Source of the DNA: Nitratireductor pacificus pht-3B
GTDB lineage: Bacteria; Pseudomonadota; Alphaproteobacteria; Rhizobiales; Rhizobiaceae
Assembly (NCBI RefSeq): GCF_000300335.1
Contig: NZ_AMRM01000008.1
Location: 1-64,000, forward strand
Direction of reading: 5' to 3'
Length of the DNA stretch: 64,000 nucleotides
Position numbers and translations under genes: made by a program. Below the pieces are notes generated by a model. It ran no database searches. It saw nothing but the letters and a program-made list of their open reading frames with translations, and was not told the origin of the DNA. This document shows positions 7,095 to 15,311 of the stretch, piece after piece. How positions within the stretch are numbered: the first letter of the stretch is position 1; the number at the start of each line of letters is the position of its first letter.

Positions 7095-8516
7095 TCACCC
7101 CTCCGTTGTCGTTTTCCCGTACCCAGGGCGGCCAGGACGGCCGTCCGTTCCAAGATCCCAGAACAGGCCGGCCATGACGGCCAGGCCTTCCGCCACGAGC
7201 GGCCTGAGAAGATGCTCGTCCGGCGCATGCTGGGAGCAGCCGGAATAGGAATGCGGCACCCAGATCGTCGGAATGCCGAGAACTTCGGCGAAACAGTCGT
7301 TCGGCAGCGAGCCGCCCGCATTCGGCAGGATCGTCGGCTCGGCGCCGGTGGTCCGCCGGACCGATTCGGCCGCCCAGCGCATCAGCGGATGCTCCGGATC
7401 GAGGCGCGTCGCACCCCAGTCCAGCTCTGTCGATTTCGGCACGACCGCGACGTTGGCGAAGCCGTTTTCGTCGAGATGGGCGCGAATCGCCGGCATGAAG
7501 CGCTTCGGATCGCTATCGACCGTGTAGCGGATCTGCAACCGCGCCGAGGCGCGCGGCGGGATGGCGTTGATCGGCTGGGCCGGCGTTCCCGCCGTCATCG
7601 CCAGCACTTCGAGCGCGGTCCAGCCGAACACCCGCTCGGCCTGCGACAGGCCCGGCTCGCCCCACCAGGGGTCGAACGCGGGACCGCCTTCCTCGGCGAC
7701 GAGATCGATGCGGCCGAGCGCGACGCTCACCGTCGGCGGCACCGCCGCCGGCACGATGGCGCGGACATTGATGCGACCGGTCGCCGTGATCAGGCTGGCG
7801 ATGGCATTGGCGAGGATGACAGCCGGATTGGCGATCAGCCCGCCCCAGTTTCCCGAATGATGGGCGCCGGCCCTGAGGTCGCAGACCAGGTCGAAATCGA
7901 CCGTGCCGCGCGTGCCGCCGTCGAGCGTCACGGCGTCCTTCGCAAGGCGCGGGCCGTCCGACGCGATCAGCCAGTCGGCGGTGAGCCTGTCGCGATGCTC
8001 CGCGCAGACCTGATGCAGCCCGGCCGAACCGGTTTCCTCGGAGGTCTCGATCAGCGCGACGACGTTGTAGCCGAGCGACCCCCGCGTCTCGAGGACTGCC
8101 TCGAGCGCCAGCATGACGATGGTGTGCTGGCCCTTGTTGTCGGCTGTGCCGCGGCCGTAGATGCGCTCGCCCTCGACGCTGACCCGCCAGGGATCGCGGC
8201 CGTTCGACCAGGCGCCTTCCATCCCCGCCACGACATCGCCATGGCCATAGACGAGCAGGGTGGGCAGGTCATCGCCCTCCTGGCGTCGGGCGATCAGCAG
8301 CGGCCCGCCTGCCGGATCGGGATTGTCGATCACCTCGCCGGCAAAGCCGATCCTGGCGAAATCCTCCATGATCCCGTCCAGATAGCGCTGGCAATCGGCG
8401 CGCCGGGCGGGGTTCTGGCTTTCCGTCGCGACCGCCACACGGCGGGTCAGGTCCGCCAGGAAACGGCCATTGTCCGCATAGCCGGCGGAGGTGCTGATTG
8501 CTTGGTCCCGAGACAT
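7095..8516 (-). CDS. M20 family metallopeptidase / amidohydrolase
   Basis: 473 aa from ATG 8516. Zinc-site motifs in order: 'LLVYGHGDVVAG' (His and Asp), 'GRGTADNKGQH' (bridging Asp), 'LIETSEETGSAG' (catalytic Glu-Glu), a dimerisation domain at about 200-320 and the late His in 'WVPHSYSGCSQHAPDEH'. This is the M20 (ArgE/DapE/CPG2) layout. It is the first gene of the minus-strand unit with the binding protein and two permeases and its stop lies 5 bp before the SBP start. It probably cleaves the imported N-acyl amino acid or dipeptide-like compound. The GcvA-like LysR gene is divergent. The substrate is inferred only from context. Confidence 0.85.
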   Translation of the reverse strand: MSRDQAISTSAGYADNGRFLADLTRRVAVATESQNPARRADCQRYLDGIMEDFARIGFAGEVIDNPDPAGGPLLIARRQEGDDLPTLLVYGHGDVVAGMEGAWSNGRDPWRVSVEGERIYGRGTADNKGQHTIVMLALEAVLETRGSLGYNVVALIETSEETGSAGLHQVCAEHRDRLTADWLIASDGPRLAKDAVTLDGGTRGTVDFDLVCDLRAGAHHSGNWGGLIANPAVILANAIASLITATGRINVRAIVPAAVPPTVSVALGRIDLVAEEGGPAFDPWWGEPGLSQAERVFGWTALEVLAMTAGTPAQPINAIPPRASARLQIRYTVDSDPKRFMPAIRAHLDENGFANVAVVPKSTELDWGATRLDPEHPLMRWAAESVRRTTGAEPTILPNAGGSLPNDCFAEVLGIPTIWVPHSYSGCSQHAPDEHLLRPLVAEGLAVMAGLFWDLGTDGRPGRPGYGKTTTEG

Positions 8517-8619
8517 AATTCTGCTCATTCCTCGTCTTGACAGAACGATGTCACGCCGAAGAATGTGGGGGCAAACCAAAAGTTCTCTCGGTAAGCCTTA
8601 GTTGAATTGAGTCTCGTCG

Positions 8620-9570
8620 ATGGTCCGTCCCCTCCCGCCCCTGCCCGCGCTGCGCGCCTTCGAGGCCGCATCGCGCCATCTCAGCTTCGCCCGCGCCGGC
8701 GGGGAGCTCGGCGTCACGCCGGGCGCCGTCAGCCATCAGATGAAGCAGCTCGAGAAATGGGTCGGCGGGCCGTTGTTCGAGCGGCGCGCCAACGGCGTCT
8801 GCCTGACGGAGACCGGGCGCGTTTTCGCGACGCGCCTGAAGGCGATCTTCGACCAGCTCACCGCGGTCAGCGTCGCCGCGCGGGTTCCGGGCGGGCTGAG
8901 CGCCGTCACGGTGCGCTGCCAGTTCTCGCTGGCAACGAAATGGCTGACGCCGCGCATCGGACGGTTCCGGCAGAGCCATCCGGACATCTCCGTTGCCGTG
9001 ATGGCCCTGCCGCATCGCTGGAGCGCCAACGAGCCCGATCCGGACCTTGCCATCTACCACAGCAGGGGGACGGTGATGGGCGTGCAGCAGGACACGCTCA
9101 TCAACGGCAATCTGATCGTCGTCGGCACCCCGGCGCTGACCGCCACCCTGCCGCCCGCGCCCACCCCGGCGGACCTGCTCGCAAGCCCGCTGATCAAGGT
9201 GGATTTCACCGAGCCCGGCTGGCACGACGAGGGCTGGGAGGCGTGGTTCGCGGCGACGGGCTTCGGGCATCTCGAGCTGCGGTCGACCCTGTCGTTCAAC
9301 CTCGTTCACCTGGCGATCGACGCCTGTCTCGCCGGCGCCGGCTTCGCTCTGGTGCCGGATTTCCTGGTGGAAGCGGAGCTCGGCGCGGGCCGGCTGGTGG
9401 AGGCGTTCGGCATTTCGCTGCCGATCAGGCAGCCTTATGTGATCATGACGCCGGAGGCGAGCCTTGTCCGGCCGGAAGTGGCGCTGCTGCGGAGCTGGCT
9501 TCTGGAGGAGGGGCTGACCTCGGCCCGGGCGGGCGGCCCGGCCATGGGCGCTACGGCTCCCGGGGCCTGA
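8620..9570 (+). CDS. LysR-family transcriptional regulator (GcvA-like)
   Basis: 316 aa. The N-terminal winged helix 'LPALRAFEAASRHLSFARAGGELGVTPGAVSHQMKQLEKWVG' and the GcvA-like 'PLFERRANGVCLTETGRVF' are followed by a periplasmic-binding-protein-like effector domain (about 95-300). It is transcribed away from the M20/ABC cluster, with 103 bp between start codons, the standard layout for a LysR controlling the adjacent operon. The C-terminus overlaps the convergent GntR gene by 20 bp. The effector is unknown, perhaps the substrate or product of the M20 enzyme. Confidence 0.85.
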   Translation: MVRPLPPLPALRAFEAASRHLSFARAGGELGVTPGAVSHQMKQLEKWVGGPLFERRANGVCLTETGRVFATRLKAIFDQLTAVSVAARVPGGLSAVTVRCQFSLATKWLTPRIGRFRQSHPDISVAVMALPHRWSANEPDPDLAIYHSRGTVMGVQQDTLINGNLIVVGTPALTATLPPAPTPADLLASPLIKVDFTEPGWHDEGWEAWFAATGFGHLELRSTLSFNLVHLAIDACLAGAGFALVPDFLVEAELGAGRLVEAFGISLPIRQPYVIMTPEASLVRPEVALLRSWLLEEGLTSARAGGPAMGATAPGA

Positions 9571-10291
9571 TCGCGATGTCCGCCGCCAGGTTCTCCTGCA
9601 GGCTGCGCACATAGAGATCGACGAACGCCCGGGTGTGATTCTGGGCCAGCAGCTCGGCTTCCGCCGCGTCCCCCCGGCTGATCGCGGCGATGATGTCGCG
9701 GTGCTCGCGGGCCTGCCGCTGCAGGTCTGCCGCTTCCAGCCGGCCATAGACATGGCTGCTGCGCAGGACCCGCAGCCCCAGCGTCAGCAGATGGTTGTAG
9801 TGCGCCGCGAGATAGGGATTGTGGCAGGCGCCGGCGACCGTCGAATGAAACTGGCGGTTGGCCTCCGTCATCTGCAGCGGATCGCCCCGGCTGACCGCGG
9901 CCTCGAACTCCGTCGCGGCTGCATCCATGGCGGCGAGGTCGCTTTCGGTGCGGCGCCTGGCGGCCAGATGAACCACCGTGCGGTGCGCGATGTCGGTCGC
10001 CTCCACATAGAGCGGCAGGTCGCGGATATCGAGCGGCGCGATCTGCGCCTGGCGGTTGGGCTGCATGATGATCAGCCCCTCGGCGGCGAGCCGCACGAAC
10101 GCCTCATGGATGGGCGTCCGCGACAGGCGCAGCCGCGCCACCTGCTCGCGCTCGTCCAGCAGCATTCCCGGCGACAGCGTCAGGTCGAGAATATCGGCGC
10201 GCAACCGGTCATAGGCCTCGCTGACGCTGGTGCCCTTGGCGCGCACGCGCTGCTCCGGCCGTCCCGCCGCATCCCGCTTTCCTGTCTTCAT
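9551..10291 (-). CDS. GntR-family regulator (FadR/FCD subfamily)
   Basis: 246 aa from ATG 10291 with AGGTGG upstream. The N-terminal GntR winged helix includes 'AYDRLRADILDLTLSPGMLLDEREQVARLRLSRTPIHEAFVRL'-type sequence (about 25-70). The C-terminal FCD domain has the metal-binding pattern, with His in 'NRQFHSTVAGACHN' and 'REHRDII' and a late His in 'AQNHTRAFVDLY'. It is the last gene on the minus strand after the MFS, amidohydrolase and DMT genes, 95 bp downstream of the latter. It may bind the TGCAC-T-GTGCA dyad in the promoter at 13.7 kb. Confidence 0.88.
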   Translation of the reverse strand: MKTGKRDAAGRPEQRVRAKGTSVSEAYDRLRADILDLTLSPGMLLDEREQVARLRLSRTPIHEAFVRLAAEGLIIMQPNRQAQIAPLDIRDLPLYVEATDIAHRTVVHLAARRRTESDLAAMDAAATEFEAAVSRGDPLQMTEANRQFHSTVAGACHNPYLAAHYNHLLTLGLRVLRSSHVYGRLEAADLQRQAREHRDIIAAISRGDAAEAELLAQNHTRAFVDLYVRSLQENLAADIAIRPREP

Positions 10292-10386
10292 CAATCCACC
10301 TGCTGGCTCTCCCCACGCGCTATACCGCGACTGGCCGCGTGGCGACAAGCGCTGCGGCCGGCCGGCGATGCCGCGCGCGGCCCGTT

Positions 10387-11292
10387 TCAGCCGCGCCGGC
10401 GCAGCATGCCGGTCGCGTGGACCATGGCGACGCCGGCGATTGCCAGTGTTCCGCCCGCGAGAAGCTCGATGGACAGGGTCTCGCCGAGGAACAGCACGCC
10501 GAGCATCGTCGCCAGCGGCGGGATCAGGAACAGCAGCGACGCGGCGCGTCCGGCGGGGATCGATTTCAGGACCATCAGCCAGGCGATCTGGCCGAGCGCG
10601 CCGGGCACCAGCGCCAGAAGGATCACGAGAACCACCGCCGGTAGGGGCGCGGCCAGCGCCGCCGCGACGGCGCCGCCGGAAAAGGGCAGCAGGAACATGG
10701 CGCCGAGCACCATCAGCCATCCCGCCGTCTGCATCGGCGGAAAGGCATGCACCAGCCGCCTTTGCAGCACGATGTAGACGGCGGAGCAGACGGTGGCGGC
10801 GAGCACCAGCGTCGTGCCGGAGCCGAACGAGAAGCCGCCCGGCTGGCCGGACGCCAGGATGAAGATGCCGGCGAACGCCACCAGCATGCCGGCCCCGGAC
10901 AGGCGGGTCGGGCGTTCGCCGTTCAGCGCCCAGGCAAGGAGGGCGGTGAAGATCGGAATGGTGTTGGTGAGGAAACTGGCCGCGCCCGCGCTCAGCGTGA
11001 CCAGCCCCCAGGACAGGAGAAGATTGTAGACCGCGACGCCGAAGAAGGCGCAGACGGCCAGTCCCGCGAAGGCGCGCGGCGCGGGCAGCGGCGGCCGGGT
11101 GACAAGCAGCGCGCCGGCAAGGACGACGCCCGTGGCGATCAGCCGGAGGGTGACCAGCTCGAGCGGCGAGAACCATTGCAGGCACCACCGGGTCAGCGGG
11201 AAGATGCTGGCCCAGGACAGCACGGTGAAACCGGCCATCAGCGCGACGCCGGCATGGCCGCCGGCGGCGGTGTATCGATCGCTTGCCGACAT
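10387..11292 (-). CDS. DMT superfamily transporter (EamA family)
   Basis: 301 aa with ten predicted membrane helices arranged as two EamA repeats (about 15-145 and 160-290). Recognisable parts are 'VLSWASIFPLTRWCLQWFSPLELVTLRLIATG' in the first repeat and 'IPAGRAASLLFLIPPLATMLGVLFLGETLS' in the second. The family exports amino acids and other metabolites across the inner membrane. It starts 7 bp after the amidohydrolase stop, so it is in the same transcript as that gene and the MFS transporter. The substrate cannot be determined. Export of an amine or amino acid linked to the amidohydrolase reaction is a reasonable guess. Confidence 0.85.
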   Translation of the reverse strand: MSASDRYTAAGGHAGVALMAGFTVLSWASIFPLTRWCLQWFSPLELVTLRLIATGVVLAGALLVTRPPLPAPRAFAGLAVCAFFGVAVYNLLLSWGLVTLSAGAASFLTNTIPIFTALLAWALNGERPTRLSGAGMLVAFAGIFILASGQPGGFSFGSGTTLVLAATVCSAVYIVLQRRLVHAFPPMQTAGWLMVLGAMFLLPFSGGAVAAALAAPLPAVVLVILLALVPGALGQIAWLMVLKSIPAGRAASLLFLIPPLATMLGVLFLGETLSIELLAGGTLAIAGVAMVHATGMLRRRG

Positions 11293-11299
11293 GCCGCTC

Positions 11300-12319
11300 T
11301 CAGTCTTCGAAGCCGTTCAGGAAGGCCCCGAGACAGGCGGCGAGGTTGGGATTGAGGTACCCGCCCTCCTGCACGAGCAGGGTCGGCAGCGCCAGCGAAA
11401 CGATGCGGCCGGCGATGGTGGCGAAGCCGTCATTGCTGAGCTTGAAGGTCTGGACCGGATCGTGCGCGGACGCGTCGAGCCCCGCCGAGACGACCACCGC
11501 TCCCGGCGCGAACTGCCGGACCCGGCCGAGCACGTGATCGAGCGCGGCGAGATAGGCGGCGTCACCGGTGCCGACCGGAAGCGGCATGTTCAGGGTCAGC
11601 CCGCGCCCGGCCCCCTCGCCGGTCTCGCCGGCATAGCCGGCGTAGTAAGGCGGTCCGTAGTCCGGATCGACATGCAGCGACGCGAACAGGATGTCGCCGC
11701 GCTCCCAGAAGATGTCCTGCGTGCCGTTGCCGTGGTGCACGTCGATGTCGATGATGGCGACGCGCCCGAGCCGGCGCGCCAGCCGCTCGGCAGCGATGGC
11801 GGCGTTGTTGAAGAAACAGACACCGCTCATCAGGTCTCGATAGGCGTGGTGGCCGGGCGGCCGGCACAGCGCATAGACCGGCCCTTGCCGTTCCAGCACG
11901 AGATCGGCGGCATGGACGGCGCTTGCAGCGCTGGCCCGCGCCGCCGCGAAGCTGCCTTCCCCGATCGGACAGGAGGTGGAGTTCGAATACCAGCCGAGTT
12001 CGCCGAGCAGGTCCTTCGGCCGGCGGCGCATGCGGTGCGTCGGGTGAACGCTGGGAATCACCTCCGGCCCGGCGCCCGGCACGGCGCGCCAGCGTTCCCA
12101 GACGGTTTCGAAGAACCGCACATAGTCTTCGTCGTGGACGGCAAGGACCGGCTCGAGATCCCCGAGCGGCGCCTCGACGACCCGGGAGGCATGCTTCCGC
12201 GCCTCCCGGAGGAAGATGTGGTACCGCTCGGCCCTGTCCGGCTGGGGCAGGAACTGCCCCATGCGGAACACGAACTCCGGATCGTGGAGCGCCTGGTCGG
12301 GGTGATGAACGACGATCAT
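11300..12319 (-). CDS. Histone deacetylase fold hydrolase, acetylpolyamine amidohydrolase-like
   Basis: 339 aa from ATG 12319 (AAGGA about 10 nt upstream; a GTG two codons earlier is possible). The HDAC-superfamily catalytic elements are present: 'CRPPGHHAY' with paired His157/158, zinc ligands in 'DIDVHHGNGTQD' (Asp193, His195), a third zinc Asp in 'SAGLDASAHDP', and the Tyr of 'QEGGYLNPNLA'. Length matches bacterial acetylpolyamine amidohydrolases (about 341 aa), which deacetylate acetylputrescine, acetylcadaverine and related compounds in the cytoplasm. It sits between an MFS and a DMT transporter under a GntR-type regulator, so it probably acts on an imported acetylated amine. Confidence 0.85.
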   Translation of the reverse strand: MIVVHHPDQALHDPEFVFRMGQFLPQPDRAERYHIFLREARKHASRVVEAPLGDLEPVLAVHDEDYVRFFETVWERWRAVPGAGPEVIPSVHPTHRMRRRPKDLLGELGWYSNSTSCPIGEGSFAAARASAASAVHAADLVLERQGPVYALCRPPGHHAYRDLMSGVCFFNNAAIAAERLARRLGRVAIIDIDVHHGNGTQDIFWERGDILFASLHVDPDYGPPYYAGYAGETGEGAGRGLTLNMPLPVGTGDAAYLAALDHVLGRVRQFAPGAVVVSAGLDASAHDPVQTFKLSNDGFATIAGRIVSLALPTLLVQEGGYLNPNLAACLGAFLNGFED

Positions 12320-12356
12320 GAACACTGTATCCTTGCAGAAGCCGCAGCCGGACCGG

Positions 12357-13664
12357 TTAGTCCAGCGCCCGTCCCTTGGTTTCCGGCGTCAGGAAGATGT
12401 GCACCAGGATCGAGATCAGGCAAATCGCCATGACGTAGTAGGCGATGAAATGATCCTGCCCGTTCTTCAGGAAATAGGTGGCGATCAGGGGCGAGGTGCC
12501 GCCGAAGATCGCCACGCAGATCGCATAGGGAAGCCCGATGCCGGTGGCCCTGAGACGCGTCGGAAAGATTTCCGAGAACACGGTGCCGATGACGGAGTTG
12601 TTCATCGCGATCAGGAAGACGCCGGCCATCTGGATCATCAGGAAGCTGGTGAAATCGGCCGTCTTCAGCATCTGCAGCATCGGATAGACGAGCAGCAGGA
12701 AGCCGAGCGCCGAGCCGATCAGCATCGGCTTGCGGCCGATCCGGTCCGAGAGCGCGGCCAGCGGCGAGACGACGATGGTGTAGAAGGCGAGGCTGATCAT
12801 GCCGGCGGTCAGGCCCTCGCTGATGGGCAGCCCGCTGGACAGGTTGGCGTAGGTCGCCAGGAACACCATCCAGAGATAGAATTGGACGCCCGACGACTGG
12901 ATCACGACGACGATCAGCGATTCCTTCGGGAACTCGATGAAGCCGGCGAACACGGAACGCAGGGTGAGCGGGTCGCGCCGGGTGCGCGCCTCGAAGGACG
13001 GCGTTTCCGGGATCGCCCGGCGCAGCCACACGCCGTAGAGCGAAAGCACCGCGCCCAGCAGGAACGGAACGCGCCAGCCCCAGGACTGGAGGACGTCCGG
13101 CGCGAAGACCCGCGTGGTCACCGCGGCAACGGCCATGGCGAACAGGATCGCCAGCCCCGTCGAGACCATCTGGCTCGATGCGGCGAAAGCGCGCCGTTCG
13201 CGCGGGGCGTGTTCGTTGAGAAACGCCGCGGCCGTCTGGTACTCGCCGCCCGTCGCGAAGCCCTGCAACAGGCGCGCGGCAAGCAGGGTCAGCGGCGCGA
13301 TGAGGCCCGCCTGCTCGTAGGTCGGGGCGAGGCCGATCATCAGGCTGCCCACCCCGGCCAGGATGATCGTCAGCGCGAGAACGCCGCGGCGGCCGTAGTG
13401 ATCGGCGAGCGGCGACAGGACGAAGGAGCCGACCGGCCGCATGAGGAAGCCGGCGGCGAAGGTGCCGTAGGCGGCGAGAAGCGCGACCATCGGGTCGTGC
13501 CCCGGGAACATCTGGGCCGCGAAGACCGCCGAAAGCAGCCCGTAGATGGTCCAGTCGTACCATTCGATGAAATGGCCGGCGGCGCCGGCGATCACGGTCG
13601 AGCGGCTGCTTTTCGTCTTTCCGCCGAGATCGCTCCCGGCCTCCATTGCCTTGTCAGAAACCAT
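12357..13664 (-). CDS. MFS transporter, metabolite:H+ symporter (MHS) type
   Basis: 435 aa from ATG 13664 behind GGGGAGGG. Twelve membrane helices. Hallmarks of the MHS/ProP-ShiA group: 'AGAAGHFIEWYDWTIYGLLSAVFA' in helix 1, 'PVGSFVLSPLADHYGRRGVL' in loop 2-3, 'LLQGFATGGEYQTAAAFLNE' in helix 4-5 and 'ALSDRIGRKPMLIG' in loop 8-9, ending 'LTPETKGRALD'. The family imports organic acids, betaines or quaternary amines with protons. It is the first gene of the transcript that continues into the amidohydrolase and DMT genes and so likely imports their substrate. The frame is open further upstream, but that extension has no membrane character and is not coding. Confidence 0.88.
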   Translation of the reverse strand: MVSDKAMEAGSDLGGKTKSSRSTVIAGAAGHFIEWYDWTIYGLLSAVFAAQMFPGHDPMVALLAAYGTFAAGFLMRPVGSFVLSPLADHYGRRGVLALTIILAGVGSLMIGLAPTYEQAGLIAPLTLLAARLLQGFATGGEYQTAAAFLNEHAPRERRAFAASSQMVSTGLAILFAMAVAAVTTRVFAPDVLQSWGWRVPFLLGAVLSLYGVWLRRAIPETPSFEARTRRDPLTLRSVFAGFIEFPKESLIVVVIQSSGVQFYLWMVFLATYANLSSGLPISEGLTAGMISLAFYTIVVSPLAALSDRIGRKPMLIGSALGFLLLVYPMLQMLKTADFTSFLMIQMAGVFLIAMNNSVIGTVFSEIFPTRLRATGIGLPYAICVAIFGGTSPLIATYFLKNGQDHFIAYYVMAICLISILVHIFLTPETKGRALD

Positions 13665-13722
13665 GAAACCCTCCCCAGTGCAGTTGCCGACGCGCCCGAA
13701 CGCGCCGGCTATCCTCGAGGAC

Positions 13723-13762
13723 AGAATATACCTATGGCCCGCACTGTCAATGCACAGTGCAT
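13723..13762 (-). promoter_or_regulatory. Sigma70 promoter with overlapping palindromic operator for the MFS operon
   Basis: Reading the minus strand: -35 TTGACA (13750-13745), 16-bp spacer, -10 TATTCT (13728-13723). A perfect 13-bp dyad ATGCAC-T-GTGCAT (13762-13750) abuts and overlaps the -35 box, a position suited to repression. The nearby FCD-type GntR (9551-10291) is the best candidate binder. The start codon is 58 bp downstream of the -10 box. Confidence 0.65.
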
Positions 13763-13904
13763 GCAATGAGCGTGCAAGAAGATTGCCCGCCGCGCCGTCC
13801 TGCCCCGAAATGGCGCGCGATGCGGGAAACTGGAAATGCGCGTCGATTTGAGCGAGAAAGACGACAGCGTGTGTGACGCGGTTCACTTCCTGGGGAGGAG
13901 CGAC

Positions 13905-15311
13905 TTGATCCGCCGGATGCCCGGCCATGCGACGAGAGCGTCGCCGATCCTCGCGTGTGCGGCGAGGAAGGCGCGCCCGGGAGGCCGGGCGTGCATGGCC
14001 CTGCTGTGGCTGGCGCTGTCGTGCACGGCGGGCGCCGCCCAGTCGTCCGCGGGCGCGGAGGCCTGCCGGCTGCAGGTCCTGACCTCCTTTCCGGAGAGCT
14101 TCTTCCATCCCTTCGTCGAGCTGTTCTCGGCGGCCAGCAACGCGACGGTCTGCGTCACCAACAAGAACACCATCTCGCTGCTGCGGCACGTGCAGGAGAA
14201 CCGGCTCCCGGCGCCGGACGTGATCTGGGCGAGCTCGCCCGTCGCCTTCGCCGTTCTCGACGCGGAGGGGATGCTCGTCCACCGGCCGGACAAGGTCCGG
14301 CCCGCGGCGGATTTCAGCGGGATCGAGGTGGACGATCCGAACGGTTCGCGGTTCGGCTTCGCCCTCTCGCACATGGGCGTGATGTGGAAGCAGCGCGCCG
14401 ACGATGACCTGCCGAAGCGGCTGGACGAGCTCGCCGCGCCCGGCTACGCGGGCAAGCTCGGCATCAGCTCTCCCGCGCGCAGCGGCACGACGCATCTCTT
14501 CGTCGAGACGATCCTGCAGGAATTCGGCTGGGACGCCGGCTGGGCGCTGCTGTCGCGCATCGGCGCCAATGTGGCGACGGTCACGGCGCGCAGCTTCGGC
14601 GTCCGCGACGGCGTGGCGAAGGACCGGTTCCAGCTGGGCGTCGGCATCGACTTCCTGGCCAAGGCGGAGGGGCGGGGCCAGCCCCCGCTCGGCTTCGCGC
14701 CGCTCTCGCCGCACGTGGTGTTTCCGGCGAGCGCGGGCATCTTCATCGCCGGGGAAAACAATCCCCTGTCGGAGGCCTTCATCGATTTTCTCAGATCCGA
14801 AGCCGGGCAGAACCTGCTGCTCAGGCCGGACATCGCCCGCATACCGGTCGCGCCGGCGCTCTGGAGCCAGGCGGGGTTCGCGGCCGATCCCGACCCGGCG
14901 CGGCCGCTCGACATGCGGCATGCGGCGCGGCGGCTGCCGGTGGTGACGGCGCTGTTCGACGAGATGATCACCTATCGCCACACGGAGCTGGCCGAGCTGT
15001 GGTCGGCGGTCGACCGCTTCGCCGGTGACGAGCGCATCGGCCGATCGCAGACCATGCGCGCGCTGCTCGCGGACGTGCGCGATCTCCTCGAATCCGTTCC
15101 CGTCGCCTCCTTCATGTCTGACGCGGACGAGCTGGTCGCGCTGCTCGCGCGCGGCACGGCGGAGCGGATGCGCGACCTGCGGACGGCAGAGGGCACCGAC
15201 CTGCGCGACAGCTGGTCGCGCGATTTCTCGAGCCGCTTCCGCAAGGCGCGGGAGATCGTCGCACGCATCGACGCCTATCTCGGCGCGCAGGCGGAGCGGA
15301 CCGCGCCGTGA
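13905..15311 (+). CDS. PgtC-like periplasmic sensor binding protein
   Basis: 468 aa from a TTG at 13905, selected because GGGGAGGAG lies 6 nt before it; the upstream ATG at 13836 has no ribosome site and gives a poor signal peptide. The signal peptide core is MALLWLALSCTAGAA, cleaved near GAAQSS. The body is a family 1/iron-type solute-binding protein (LQVLTSFPESFFHPFVELF..., 'SSPARSGTTHLFVETILQ', 'FPASAGIFIAGENN'). It is paralogous to the transport SBP at 18851-20209, but has a long C-terminal helical extension (about 340-468). It is cotranscribed with a kinase and sigma54 activator, as in the PgtC-PgtB-PgtA phosphoglycerate sensing system, so it probably presents ligand to the kinase. Confidence 0.8.
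   Translation: MIRRMPGHATRASPILACAARKARPGGRACMALLWLALSCTAGAAQSSAGAEACRLQVLTSFPESFFHPFVELFSAASNATVCVTNKNTISLLRHVQENRLPAPDVIWASSPVAFAVLDAEGMLVHRPDKVRPAADFSGIEVDDPNGSRFGFALSHMGVMWKQRADDDLPKRLDELAAPGYAGKLGISSPARSGTTHLFVETILQEFGWDAGWALLSRIGANVATVTARSFGVRDGVAKDRFQLGVGIDFLAKAEGRGQPPLGFAPLSPHVVFPASAGIFIAGENNPLSEAFIDFLRSEAGQNLLLRPDIARIPVAPALWSQAGFAADPDPARPLDMRHAARRLPVVTALFDEMITYRHTELAELWSAVDRFAGDERIGRSQTMRALLADVRDLLESVPVASFMSDADELVALLARGTAERMRDLRTAEGTDLRDSWSRDFSSRFRKAREIVARIDAYLGAQAERTAP

Noticed and set aside
13665-14981. 874-residue extension of the MFS gene and 690-residue extension of add (56167-57252)
   Set aside because: Both extensions are antisense to well-supported genes on the plus strand and lack family sequence; internal starts with good ribosome sites were used.
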